Source: an uncultured Sphingorhabdus sp. (GTDB lineage Bacteria > Pseudomonadota > Alphaproteobacteria > Sphingomonadales > Sphingomonadaceae). From it: DNA of 11,212 nucleotides. The notes below the pieces were generated by a model. The model was not told where the DNA came from. It saw only the letters and a list, made by a program, of their open reading frames with translations, and searched no databases. Of this stretch, positions 5,889 through 11,212 are shown piece after piece; positions within the stretch are counted from its first letter, which is position 1, and the number at the start of each line of letters is the position of its first letter. Where the stretch lies: assembly GCA_937873665.1 (NCBI GenBank), contig CALMYW010000019.1:1-11212 (forward strand), given 5' to 3'. The position numbers and the translations under genes were made by a program.

Positions 5889-6971
5889 CTAGCGCATAGG
5901 CCTGCGTTCGTGACGCTTCTTGCAGAAGGTGACGAACGCGGCGGTGGGATTTTTCAGCTCCGGCTTTCCCGTGTCGCGCCACCATTCTGCCCATTCAGAA
6001 AGAAGGGCGTAGACATCATAGCCGGGGGCCACGAGCTTTGCGTCATGGATGGCCTCGATAAGGTCCATGCGCGGCATTTCGTCGTCCTGGGGCTTCTCGA
6101 TCTTCTTCATCGTCGAGCGGTTGACGAACCGCACCATGTCCTCATTCATCGTGACAGCGTAATCGGGGAAGTGACCATGCTCTGCATCGTGTTCACAGAC
6201 CTTTTTGACGAGGGCGCGAAACACGCGGGGCGGGCTACCCGAACCGCATTTCTTTTGCAGAAGCTCAAGGCCGATTGTCCATGAATCTTGTTGCCCGCAA
6301 TGCTTGCGGGCCAGCTCATACATGCGCCGCTCAAGGGGCTTGCGGAGGCGGAAATAGTCGCGGTGCAAGGTCAGCACGTTCTTACTGATGACCGACCGAT
6401 AGACCCACTCTGACAGGGTAATCTCAACGTCCTGCATTCGGCCATCGAAGGTTTTGCGCCTGATCTTGAATTCTTCAATCAGACCGAAACCGTGCGTTGC
6501 CTCCTCACCACCCGTTTTGATGTTGGTGACGATTGTGCTCCCGCGCAATCGCGTCAGCGTGTCCTTGAGCAACCTGTAGCCTTCACCGCTTGTTTGCCGG
6601 TTGGTGGCCACGAGCAAATCATAGGCTTGCAGCTTCACAGTGCGGCACGGCTTCTCGCCTTGGTTCATTTTGGCGATGAGCTGCGAAATGCAGTAAATCA
6701 GTATATCCTTATCGTGGATTGTGGCGAGGCCGATCCCCGAAGGCACAATCTCGATCACCTCGCCGTTATGTTCGTATCGACGCAAGCGCGTGTCCGGCTT
6801 GGTCGAGAGGGAAAACACCGGGTGCTCCATTGAGGCCATATCATCCTTGGGAATGGCATCGAGAATATCGCAGATAAACAGGTCTTGATTCGGATGGCGG
6901 ACAGGCAGGAGCGGCTTGCGCTCACTCGCGTCAAGCGGCTCTAGGGGCGGAGAGGGTGCATCTATCGTCAT
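5889..6971 (-). CDS. repA: RepA replication initiator (RPA family)
   Basis: This 360-residue protein binds the iterons and opens oriV. It matches the alphaproteobacterial RepA (RPA) family, recognised from the conserved block DILDAIPKDDMASMEHPVFS (35-54) followed by RRYEHNG (64-70) and the central stretch containing KLQAYDLLVATNRQTSG. Winged-helix regions probably span about 85-225 and 230-290. The C-terminal 60 residues are rich in Trp and basic residues. The ATG at 6971 lies inside the first iteron (its ATGACGATAG is the iteron read on the minus strand) and I see no ribosome-binding site before it. RepA bound there should block its own expression, which is inferred. The next in-frame Met (residue 45) would cut into a conserved block, so 6971 is preferred. 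Confidence 0.92.
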   Translation of the reverse strand: MTIDAPSPPLEPLDASERKPLLPVRHPNQDLFICDILDAIPKDDMASMEHPVFSLSTKPDTRLRRYEHNGEVIEIVPSGIGLATIHDKDILIYCISQLIAKMNQGEKPCRTVKLQAYDLLVATNRQTSGEGYRLLKDTLTRLRGSTIVTNIKTGGEEATHGFGLIEEFKIRRKTFDGRMQDVEITLSEWVYRSVISKNVLTLHRDYFRLRKPLERRMYELARKHCGQQDSWTIGLELLQKKCGSGSPPRVFRALVKKVCEHDAEHGHFPDYAVTMNEDMVRFVNRSTMKKIEKPQDDEMPRMDLIEAIHDAKLVAPGYDVYALLSEWAEWWRDTGKPELKNPTAAFVTFCKKRHERRPMR

Positions 6972-7123
6972 TTCGTATACGGGAGACTACTATCGTCATT
7001 TCATATACGCAAGCCTGCTATCGTCATTTCACATACGCTTTTGCCGTATCGTCATATCGTATACGGCTGCGGGGCTTTCGTGACATCGTTTACGCAGGAG
7101 GTACTATCGTGATTTCAGTGACG
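6962..7123 (+). repeat. Six long-period iterons (class A)
   Basis: The consensus is CTATCGTCATTTCRTATACG. Copies begin at 6962, 6990, 7018, 7046, 7075 and 7104, a regular 28-29 bp period. The first four are nearly identical; the copy at 7075 and that at 7104 are degenerate. The first covers the repA start codon. Confidence 0.9.
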
Positions 7124-7128
7124 AGACC

Positions 7129-7137
7129 TGTGAATAA
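7129..7137 (-). promoter_or_regulatory. DnaA box
   Basis: TGTGAATAA on the plus strand is TTATTCACA on the minus strand, which fits TTATNCACA exactly. It lies between the two iteron classes, as in other iteron origins. Confidence 0.65.
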
Positions 7138-7147
7138 CTCCGAGCCG

Positions 7148-7212
7148 CTATCGTCACTCTGAATTCACTCTATCGTCACTCTGGATTCACTCTATCGTCA
7201 CTCTGGATTCAC
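7148..7212 (+). repeat. Three tandem 22-bp iterons (class B)
   Basis: Copies begin at 7148, 7170 and 7192 with no gap. Each starts with the same CTATCGTCA core as class A but continues with CTCTGRATTCAC in place of TTTCRTATACG. The second and third are identical; the first has one change (A for G). Confidence 0.9.
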
Positions 7213-7276
7213 CAGAGACCCAAAAAATGCCGAAAACGGCTTATTTTATAATGCCTTAGCGGTTTACCAAAATCCC

Positions 7277-7312
7277 TTAACACTATTATTAACACAGATT
7301 CTAACACATAGG
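7277..7312. repeat. Three AT-rich 12-bp direct repeats, probable DNA unwinding element
   Basis: TTAACAC, TTAACAC and CTAACAC start at 7277, 7289 and 7301, an exact 12-bp period in an AT-rich stretch (7220-7320) beyond the iterons. Tandem AT-rich 12- to 13-mers are where iteron origins and oriC melt, so an unwinding element is the natural reading. Confidence 0.55.
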
Positions 7313-7321
7313 CGAAAATAT

Positions 7322-7643
7322 GCCGTAGTGCAGTAAATACGGCGAACAGAGCGCGCGGCTTTGCCGCGCATGATGACGCGCCTACGGCGCGACGTTGTTT
7401 TGTCCCTTGATACAAACCATCATATCAGACTGCCCGACCCTGTGAACGGCTACGCCGTGCTCCACTCCGTTCCGCCCCTACGGGTCAGCAGGGACGTTCA
7501 GCCCGATAAGCTGGAAGTATCGGGACGGGGAACATCGCTTTTTTTCGATTTGCCCTGCGGGCGGCATCGAACAAGGAACAACCCATTTGCGAGGTGATGG
7601 TTGGCAGTGCGGGGCACTGACAGGCGATAGCGGTCTCTGTCAG
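7322..7643. other. Hairpin-rich non-coding stretch between oriV and higBA
   Basis: No convincing gene is seen. Perfect stems include GCCGTA/TACGGC (7322-7343), GCGCGGC/GCCGCGC with loop TTT (7353-7369), CGCGCC/GGCGCG with loop TAC (7377-7391), ACGGC/GCCGT with loop TAC (7446-7458), GCCC/GGGC (7552-7562), CAGTGC/GCACTG (7605-7619) and CTGACAG/CTGTCAG (7617-7643). Several share a three-base loop. A single-strand initiation site or replication-related structure is possible; this is inference. Confidence 0.6.
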
Positions 7644-7672
7644 CAAGGAAATGGACTTGGCGGAAAAGTTTA

Positions 7673-7708
7673 TTTACGCTTGACGTAAAGGGTAATTTCG
7701 ATCATACT
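7673..7708 (+). promoter_or_regulatory. higBA promoter with overlapping operator
   Basis: A -35 of TTGACG (7680-7685) and a -10 of CATACT (7703-7708) are 17 bp apart. The inverted repeat TTTACG-CTTGA-CGTAAA (7673-7689) overlaps the -35 and is a likely binding site for the HigA antitoxin. A second inverted repeat, ACTGGT/ACCAGT (7706-7728), spans the higB start codon and could hide it in the mRNA. Confidence 0.6.
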
Positions 7709-7716
7709 GGTAGCTA

Positions 7717-7998
7717 ATGATAACCAGTTTTCGAGATAAGCGCACTGCTGCGCTCTATCGCGGGGAGCATGTCCCTGCGTTCTCCGGCTTCCAAAGGGCC
7801 GCAGAACGCAAATTCGACCAGCTCGACGCCGCGACCGATCTTCGAGACCTTGGACGCCCCGGCAATCGTCTGGAAGCGCTGAAGGGAGATCGGAAAGGCC
7901 AATGGAGCATCCGCATCAACGATCAGTGGCGGATTTGCTTTGAATGGCCTCAAGGTGCGGCAGGGCCGGAAAATGTCGAGATCGTGGATTATCACTGA
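7717..7998 (+). CDS. higB: HigB/RelE-family toxin
   Basis: HigB toxins are ribosome-dependent mRNA interferases that cut mRNA during translation. The 93-residue length is typical. The family core is visible: RDKRTAALYRG near the N-terminus, LRDLGRPGNRLEALKGDRKG in the middle, and the C-terminal WSIRINDQWRICFEW (63-77) followed by VEIVDYH at the end. The toxin-first order with the antitoxin 29 bp downstream is the hallmark of higBA modules. The ATG lacks a strong ribosome site and lies within an inverted repeat, which fits low toxin translation. On a plasmid it would act in post-segregational killing. Confidence 0.92.
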   Translation: MITSFRDKRTAALYRGEHVPAFSGFQRAAERKFDQLDAATDLRDLGRPGNRLEALKGDRKGQWSIRINDQWRICFEWPQGAAGPENVEIVDYH

Positions 7999-8027
7999 TG
8001 CAACCGAGCCAGAACAAGGAGGTTCAC

Positions 8028-8363
8028 ATGGCCCGCACACCAATACACCCCGGCGAAACGCTACGGGAAGACCTTGAAGCCCTCGGCATGAGCGCGGCAG
8101 AATTGTCGCGGCAAATTGACGTGCCAGTCAACCGTATCACCCAGATCATGAATGGTGCTCGCGCGATCACTGGCGACACCGCGCTCCGTTTGGGACATTT
8201 TTTCGACACAACGCCTGAATTCTGGCTCAACCTGCAAAAGCTCTATGAGCTGCGCTTGGCAGAGCAGCAGAAAGGAGCCGAAATCGCTCGCCTGCCCGTG
8301 TTCAACGCATCCACATGGGGTAGTAAGGCGGGACAGGCGCAGTTTGAATTGCACCCGTCATGA
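8028..8363 (+). CDS. higA: HigA-family antitoxin (XRE-type HTH) with extended C-terminus
   Basis: HigA neutralises HigB and represses the operon. The start is the ATG at 8028, preceded by AAGGAGGTTCAC, a much stronger ribosome site than that of higB. The sequence opens with the typical HPGETLREDLEALGMSA, followed by the helix-turn-helix ELSRQIDVPVNRITQIMNGARAIT (25-48) and GDTALRLGHFFDTTPEFWLNLQ. Family members usually end near residue 90-100. Here about 20 more residues follow (FNASTWGSKAGQAQFELHPS), and this tail resembles the C-terminus of the next gene. Frames starting further upstream at 7944 overlap higB and are rejected. Confidence 0.92.
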   Translation: MARTPIHPGETLREDLEALGMSAAELSRQIDVPVNRITQIMNGARAITGDTALRLGHFFDTTPEFWLNLQKLYELRLAEQQKGAEIARLPVFNASTWGSKAGQAQFELHPS

Positions 8364-8373
8364 GCACTCTGAA

Positions 8374-8625
8374 ATGGAAGATAATTTTGAACTCATACGA
8401 AGCAGTGGCAATACGTTTGCCGATCACTGCTTACCCGATGCCAAACTGGAACGCTTCACTACGGACCGATTGATGACGACCCTAGATAAACTTGCGTGGG
8501 AAGTGTCGATGTGCGCTCCCGCAATCCAAGTGTGCAAGGGCAAGGAAGTCGTACGGCTACCGAGGTTTGATGTGGGTGCATGGCAGAAGCGTCGCAGCTC
8601 AGCTCAACTTGAGATTTATGCTTGA
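8374..8625 (+). CDS. Shortened XRE/HTH_37-type antitoxin, probable remnant
   Basis: The 83-residue frame starts 10 bp after higA with only a weak ribosome site. From memory of the HTH_37-type antitoxins that pair with Gp49-like toxins, its start (FELIRSSGNTFADHCLPDA) matches their N-terminal block and the next part (KLERFTTDRLMTTLDKLAWE) matches their C-terminal block. The intervening helix-turn-helix, around 50 residues, is absent without loss of frame. No matching toxin is present. The last 27 residues (GKEVVRLPRFDVGAW to AQLEIYA) align without gaps with the HigA tail, 10 identities by eye. It may be a decayed gene or a small partner that binds HigB or HigA without DNA contact. Confidence 0.5.
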   Translation: MEDNFELIRSSGNTFADHCLPDAKLERFTTDRLMTTLDKLAWEVSMCAPAIQVCKGKEVVRLPRFDVGAWQKRRSSAQLEIYA

Positions 8626-8737
8626 TCGTTGAATGCAAGGTATAACATTGGAGTCTGGGCCCTAATCCGCAAAACGAATTGCATGGATGATTTTTATGCC
8701 CTAGCTGTAGGAAATTATACCACTGGGAGCAGGAAGA

Positions 8738-9220
8738 ATGACATCGAGCAGCAAGGGTGTCATTGACGCAAAAAATCTGCTCCTGCTGCACAAGCTTTTG
8801 GCAGATGCGAAGGCTCCTCAGACCCATTTAGCACATGCACTCGGGGTTGGGGTTCCCAAAATCAGCGAACGCATTAGCTTGCTTAAAGAGATGGGTCTTA
8901 TTGAGAAATTTACCGTTGATGTAAATTACGAGAAACTTGGATATCCCGTGATAGGATTTCTTACCATCACGCTTAAAAATAAAAAAGCCGATGATGAAAA
9001 AGTATTTCTCGATTTTTTAAATAGAAATCCATACATAATAGAGGTTCATGAGATTTTTGGAAACAATCCGGACTTTATTATAAAAATAATGTGCGATACA
9101 CCAAATAAATTAAGAGAAATAGGATTAGAAATATCTGGAAATGATAATGTAGAAGATCATTATTTTACTTATCCAGTGGCTAGAACTTTAAAATCTCAAC
9201 GTGGAGTTGATATATTTTGA
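8738..9220 (+). CDS. Lrp/AsnC-family transcriptional regulator
   Basis: The 160-residue length and layout fit the Lrp/AsnC family: an N-terminal winged helix-turn-helix (about 10-60, with THLAHALGVGVPKISERISL and LLKEMGLIEKF) and a C-terminal ligand-binding RAM domain (about 68-150). Members sense amino acids or similar small molecules and regulate metabolism or transport; the ligand here cannot be told. The ATG follows GCAGGAAGA. Codons are visibly more AT-rich from about 8940 onward than in the HTH part, suggesting acquisition from an AT-rich source or a domain swap. The 3' end overlaps the convergent small membrane-protein gene by 25 bp. The target genes are unknown; no amino-acid gene is adjacent. 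Confidence 0.8.
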   Translation: MTSSSKGVIDAKNLLLLHKLLADAKAPQTHLAHALGVGVPKISERISLLKEMGLIEKFTVDVNYEKLGYPVIGFLTITLKNKKADDEKVFLDFLNRNPYIIEVHEIFGNNPDFIIKIMCDTPNKLREIGLEISGNDNVEDHYFTYPVARTLKSQRGVDIF

Positions 9221-9456
9221 TCCATATTTATGTATTCATAACGTTTTATCGCATCATATATATAATTCCCAGCCACGCCTAATGCCAAAGCCAAAATTAG
9301 GGAGAGTGCAATTTGAAATATGCTATGCCGTTTCACACGCATTTCAAATTGCGTTTTAGTTTCATTTTTCTCTGTAATTGAAACTCCATCAAATGTTGTT
9401 TTGTTTGTAGTTCTCAAATAGCCTATTTCTATAGGTGCATTATGATCTGTCTCCAC
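9196..9456 (-). CDS. Small membrane protein with one predicted transmembrane helix
   Basis: I do not recognise this 86-residue protein. The first 45 residues are polar (including TEKNETKTQFEMRVKRHS), then residues of about 45-69 (IFQIALSLILALALGVAGNYIY) form one transmembrane helix, ending in a short charged tail. The positive residues before the helix suggest that the N-terminal part stays in the cytoplasm. The start is a GTG at 9456 preceded by AAAGGACAGACCT, a fair ribosome site. Base composition matches the AT-rich half of the neighbouring regulator gene, with which it overlaps tail-to-tail. That shared composition suggests the two arrived together, but any functional link is inference. 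A hairpin GCCGC/GCGGC (9475-9488) lies just upstream. Confidence 0.55.
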   Translation of the reverse strand: METDHNAPIEIGYLRTTNKTTFDGVSITEKNETKTQFEMRVKRHSIFQIALSLILALALGVAGNYIYDAIKRYEYINMDQNISTPR

Positions 9457-9726
9457 AGGTCTGTCCTTTCAGCAGCCGCTTATGCGGCGGTGGCCCTCTT
9501 TGGTTGGCAAACAACGGTTTCATCGAATGATCCTTTTTTTTCAAGCGCAAGCAACGCTATTTATAAGTGGACTTTATCCACCACAGGCAACCTTACCTGC
9601 AATGAGCAAATGTCCCGATCCTCAGTCGGCGGATCTCTTTGGTGTTGGGTTTTTTGCGTCATAGTTCGTCAATCCTTTTGATCGGTGGTTTCGCTCCGAA
9701 AGTGCGGCGGGCCACGGGGGGATGCC
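9457..9726. other. Stretch with no convincing gene
   Basis: Apart from the hairpin at 9475-9488 and a short T run after a weak TCAT/ATGA stem (about 9520-9541), nothing is supported. A plus-strand frame at 9442-9681 has no ribosome site and is not called. Confidence 0.5.
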
Positions 9727-9840
9727 ATGTTTGAATCTCCTTACAAGGGACGTTGTGCGCCGAAAGAGGGACTATGTCCACCTAAAAATGGAAATAGGGC
9801 GCGAAAAGGTGCCCTTGATGCGCGGGAAATTTTGCGCTAG
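9727..9840 (+). CDS. Possible 37-residue peptide with a CxPKxG repeat
   Basis: The ATG at 9727 follows a run of six G at Shine-Dalgarno distance and the frame ends at TAG (9838-9840). The peptide contains RCAPKEGLCPPKNGN, a short internal repeat of Cys-x-Pro-Lys-x-Gly, in a basic context. I know no family. It may be chance, because the region is also part of an imperfect DNA duplication. Confidence 0.25.
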   Translation: MFESPYKGRCAPKEGLCPPKNGNRARKGALDAREILR

Positions 9841-9845
9841 CGCAA
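9832..9845. repeat. 14-bp perfect palindrome
   Basis: TTGCGCTAGCGCAA is its own reverse complement. It lies about 200 bp upstream of the tandem RHH gene and could be an operator. Confidence 0.5.
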
Positions 9846-10044
9846 GGTGATTCGCTCAATATGATTCCAGTACAGGGGGATAAATGCCATTATGAAGGAA
9901 AAAAACATTCGATATTCTGGCTATGGCGGCAATTAGGACCACGTAATAGATAAAATTGTCCCCTTGATGGGGAAATTTAATCTATATAAGATGTGATTCA
10001 TGACTTGCGCCGTAAGGTGCAAAAAATCCACATTCGGAGGTTTT

Positions 10045-10614
10045 ATGCCCGCTCTTGCACCTGAGCGTCTGCCTAGACGCAACTTAACCCTTTATAATTC
10101 AACCCAGCAGATACTTGAGAATCTCAGGCACCAACTCGAAGCAGCTTCGGATTCCGAGCTGGTGCGTGTTGCTCTGCGCTATCTGGAACAGCTGGTCATT
10201 GACCAAGAAGAAGGCCGAACACTTCTGATCCAGTCCACTGATGGGGCTTCGCGAACAATTACCTACACGGCCTTACAGGCAGATGTTGGCGAGGATAGAG
10301 AGTTCGTCAAACGCAATATCGTTGTCAACCAAGGTTCTATAGAGCGGATGGAGGATTTGAAGCGTGCCCTTGGCGTGTCATCCGATTCAGAGTTGGTCAG
10401 ACGTGCATTACGCTATTTGAACCTAATCGTTGATGAAACACATAAGGGGTCGAAATTTTACTTGATGGAAGATGGCAATCAGACACTTGTGCGTATGGAT
10501 GTGCTTGGGAAACGCTCAAATCGTTGGAAGTTGGGCAATATATTCAAAGGAGGCGGCGTTCCGGCGGGGGGAATAAAACAGCCTAGCTTCGCAGGTCCGC
10601 GACCTTCCATTTAG
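10045..10614 (+). CDS. Protein with two fused ribbon-helix-helix-like domains
   Basis: The 189-residue product contains the same unit twice. Copy 1 (about 11-63) is RRNLTLYN, a helix, SDSELVRVALRYL and an EEGRTLL strand. Copy 2 (about 90-143) is KRNIVVNQ, a helix, SDSELVRRALRYL and KGSKFYL. SDSELVR is identical at 35-41 and 113-119, spaced 78 residues. The pattern (basic strand, then two helices) is that of CopG/Arc-type DNA-binding proteins, so the chain may fold as a single-chain RHH pair. A Gly/Pro-rich tail follows residue 165. The start chosen is the ATG at 10045, which follows CGGAGGTTTT; the ATG at 10000 has no ribosome site. Its TAG overlaps the stop of the convergent recombinase gene. 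A regulator or DNA-organising role is inferred. Confidence 0.75.
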   Translation: MPALAPERLPRRNLTLYNSTQQILENLRHQLEAASDSELVRVALRYLEQLVIDQEEGRTLLIQSTDGASRTITYTALQADVGEDREFVKRNIVVNQGSIERMEDLKRALGVSSDSELVRRALRYLNLIVDETHKGSKFYLMEDGNQTLVRMDVLGKRSNRWKLGNIFKGGGVPAGGIKQPSFAGPRPSI

Positions 10615-11171
10615 GTGATTGGGCGGGCCAACGCCCGCCCGAGCGTATTCCGCCCCACCTTTAAAATTCGGGCCATGCCTGCGACTGATTGCTCTCCGCT
10701 TTCGATCATACGCCGTGCGTGATGTATATCGGCTGCAGTAAGCTTGGGTTTGCGGCCGAGCGTCACGCCCCGCCGTTTCGCTGCCGCGAGACCTGCCTTC
10801 GTCCGCTCGGTTGTCAAATCCCGCTCGACTTCGGCCAGCCATCCAAACACCGATAGCAGAAGCTTGCCCGTCGAACTGGTGAGATCGATGGCTTCGGTCA
10901 GGGAACGAAACCCGATTCCGCGCCGGTCGAGATCGAGCACCGTGTTGACGACATGCTGCATCGAGCGGCCCAGACGGTCGAGCTTCCACACCACCAGCAC
11001 ATCACCGGGAGTGAGTGCGGCAAAAGCTTTATCGAGGCCGGAGCGGCTTTTCGTCGCACCTGATATCGTGTCATCAAAGATCAAATCGCAGCCCGCCGCA
11101 AGCAGGGCGGCGCGTTGCGGATCAACAGTTTGATCGCGGGTCGACACCCGCGCATAGCCAACCAATTTCAT
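10611..11171 (-). CDS. Serine recombinase (resolvase/invertase family)
   Basis: This family breaks and rejoins DNA through a phosphoserine link. The N-terminus MKLVGYARVST holds the catalytic Ser10 with Arg8. Arg66 and Arg69 are in VWKLDRLGRS, and the long E helix (GWLAEVERDLTTERT) and linker basic patch follow. A C-terminal helix-turn-helix is at about 144-183 (QSVAGMARILKVGRNTLGRAL). The 186-residue length is typical of Tn3-type resolvases and small invertases. No transposase is visible beside it, so a plasmid multimer resolvase is plausible, although the window ends 41 bp upstream of the start, where a res site would be expected. The ATG has no clear ribosome site. Confidence 0.93.
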   Translation of the reverse strand: MKLVGYARVSTRDQTVDPQRAALLAAGCDLIFDDTISGATKSRSGLDKAFAALTPGDVLVVWKLDRLGRSMQHVVNTVLDLDRRGIGFRSLTEAIDLTSSTGKLLLSVFGWLAEVERDLTTERTKAGLAAAKRRGVTLGRKPKLTAADIHHARRMIESGEQSVAGMARILKVGRNTLGRALARPIT

Positions 11172-11178
11172 GGGGTAA

Positions 11179-11200
11179 TTTTGGTGCTGATTTTTGGTGC
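11179..11200. repeat. Two direct repeats upstream of the recombinase start
   Basis: TTTTGGTGC occurs at 11179-11187 and 11192-11200, a 13-bp step, just before the recombinase ATG on the minus strand. It could be part of a res site or operator cut off by the window edge. Confidence 0.35.
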
Positions 11201-11212
11201 AAGCAACACCCT

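Larger units (their letters stand above)
6962..7330. other. oriV: Vegetative replication origin (oriV)
   Basis: Nine iterons in two classes, a perfect DnaA box between the classes, and an AT-rich stretch with three 12-bp direct repeats lie directly upstream of repA. This is the standard arrangement of an iteron origin. The limits are approximate. Confidence 0.8.
9714..10019 (+). repeat. Imperfect direct duplication of about 140-150 bp
   Basis: Two units carry the same short blocks in the same order. Unit 1 has GGGGGAT and ATGCCAT at 9714-9728, CCCTTGATG at 9812-9820, GGGAAATTT at 9824-9832 and AAGGTG near 9844. Unit 2 has GGGGGATAAATGCCAT at about 9880-9896, CCCTTGATG at 9961-9969, GGGAAATTT at 9970-9978 and AAGGTG near 10014. 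The sequence between blocks has diverged. In unit 2 the block TCCCC/GGGGA (9959-9973) forms a small inverted repeat. Confidence 0.4.

Noticed and set aside
7229..7247. GCCG-AAAA-CGGC hairpin followed by TTATTTT, terminator-like
   Set aside because: The stem is only 4 bp and it lies in the AT-rich part of the origin, where such patterns are expected.
7209..7415. Minus-strand frame of 68 codons in oriV
   Set aside because: It covers the AT-rich 12-mers and hairpins of the origin and has no ribosome site.
7361..7597. Plus-strand frame of 78 codons between oriV and higBA
   Set aside because: It begins with TTG inside a hairpin, has no ribosome site, and its sequence is dominated by stem-loops.
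7000..7700. CRISPR-like array
   Set aside because: The regular repeats here are iterons: the intervening sequences are only 8-9 bp, too short for spacers, and no cas gene is present.
9570..9582. TTATCCACC, one base off a DnaA box
   Set aside because: It is isolated, far from the iterons, and one mismatch is common by chance.
9442..9681. Plus-strand frame of 79 codons with some hydrophobic stretches
   Set aside because: It has no ribosome site and starts inside the 5' end of the opposite membrane-protein gene, which has a better start.

Overview
The window looks like part of a mobilizable plasmid from an alphaproteobacterium. The clues are an RPA-type RepA initiator with iterons, a short ParA paired with a ribbon-helix-helix (RHH) protein, a MobA/MobL (MOBQ) relaxase beside an RSF1010-like nick site, and a VirD4/TraG coupling protein. 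Acetic acid bacteria or sphingomonads are my best guesses for the host group; the sequence does not settle it. Most of the backbone is GC-rich, while the middle of the 2034-3056 gene and the 8940-9450 region are visibly AT-rich, so the plasmid is a mosaic.

Layout. (1) 18-1905, minus strand: a small-gene cluster (43, 46 and 91 codons) leading into a coupling-protein gene that stops after 416 codons, before its conserved C-terminal half. (2) 2001-3056: a 38-bp near-perfect palindrome at the 3' end of an unrecognised gene. (3) 3200-3349: oriT with its hairpin, followed by five more perfect stem-loops in a row. (4) 3501-4973, plus strand: the relaxase. (5) 4970-6971, minus strand: RHH partition protein, ParA and RepA. 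(6) 6962-7330: oriV, with six long-period iterons, a DnaA box, three tandem 22-bp iterons and three AT-rich 12-mers. (7) 7322-7643: a hairpin-rich non-coding stretch. (8) 7673-8625: a HigBA toxin-antitoxin module with promoter and operator, then a shortened second antitoxin gene. (9) 8738-9456: an Lrp/AsnC-type regulator overlapping tail-to-tail with a small membrane-protein gene. (10) 9457-10044: mostly non-coding, with an imperfect duplication and possibly a 37-codon gene. (11) 10045-11171: a protein with two fused RHH domains, convergent with a serine recombinase.

How the parts work together. RepA acts at the iterons upstream of, and overlapping, its own start codon. ParA and the RHH protein segregate copies, HigBA kills plasmid-free cells, the serine recombinase may resolve multimers, and the relaxase nicks oriT for transfer. 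Because the coupling protein is broken here and no mating-channel genes are visible, transfer probably depends on a coupling protein and secretion channel supplied by another element. The less ordinary parts are the stem-loop array beside oriT, the second antitoxin that has lost its DNA-binding core but shares a C-terminal tail with HigA, the two-in-one RHH protein with duplicated upstream DNA, and the cluster of tiny genes in front of traG.
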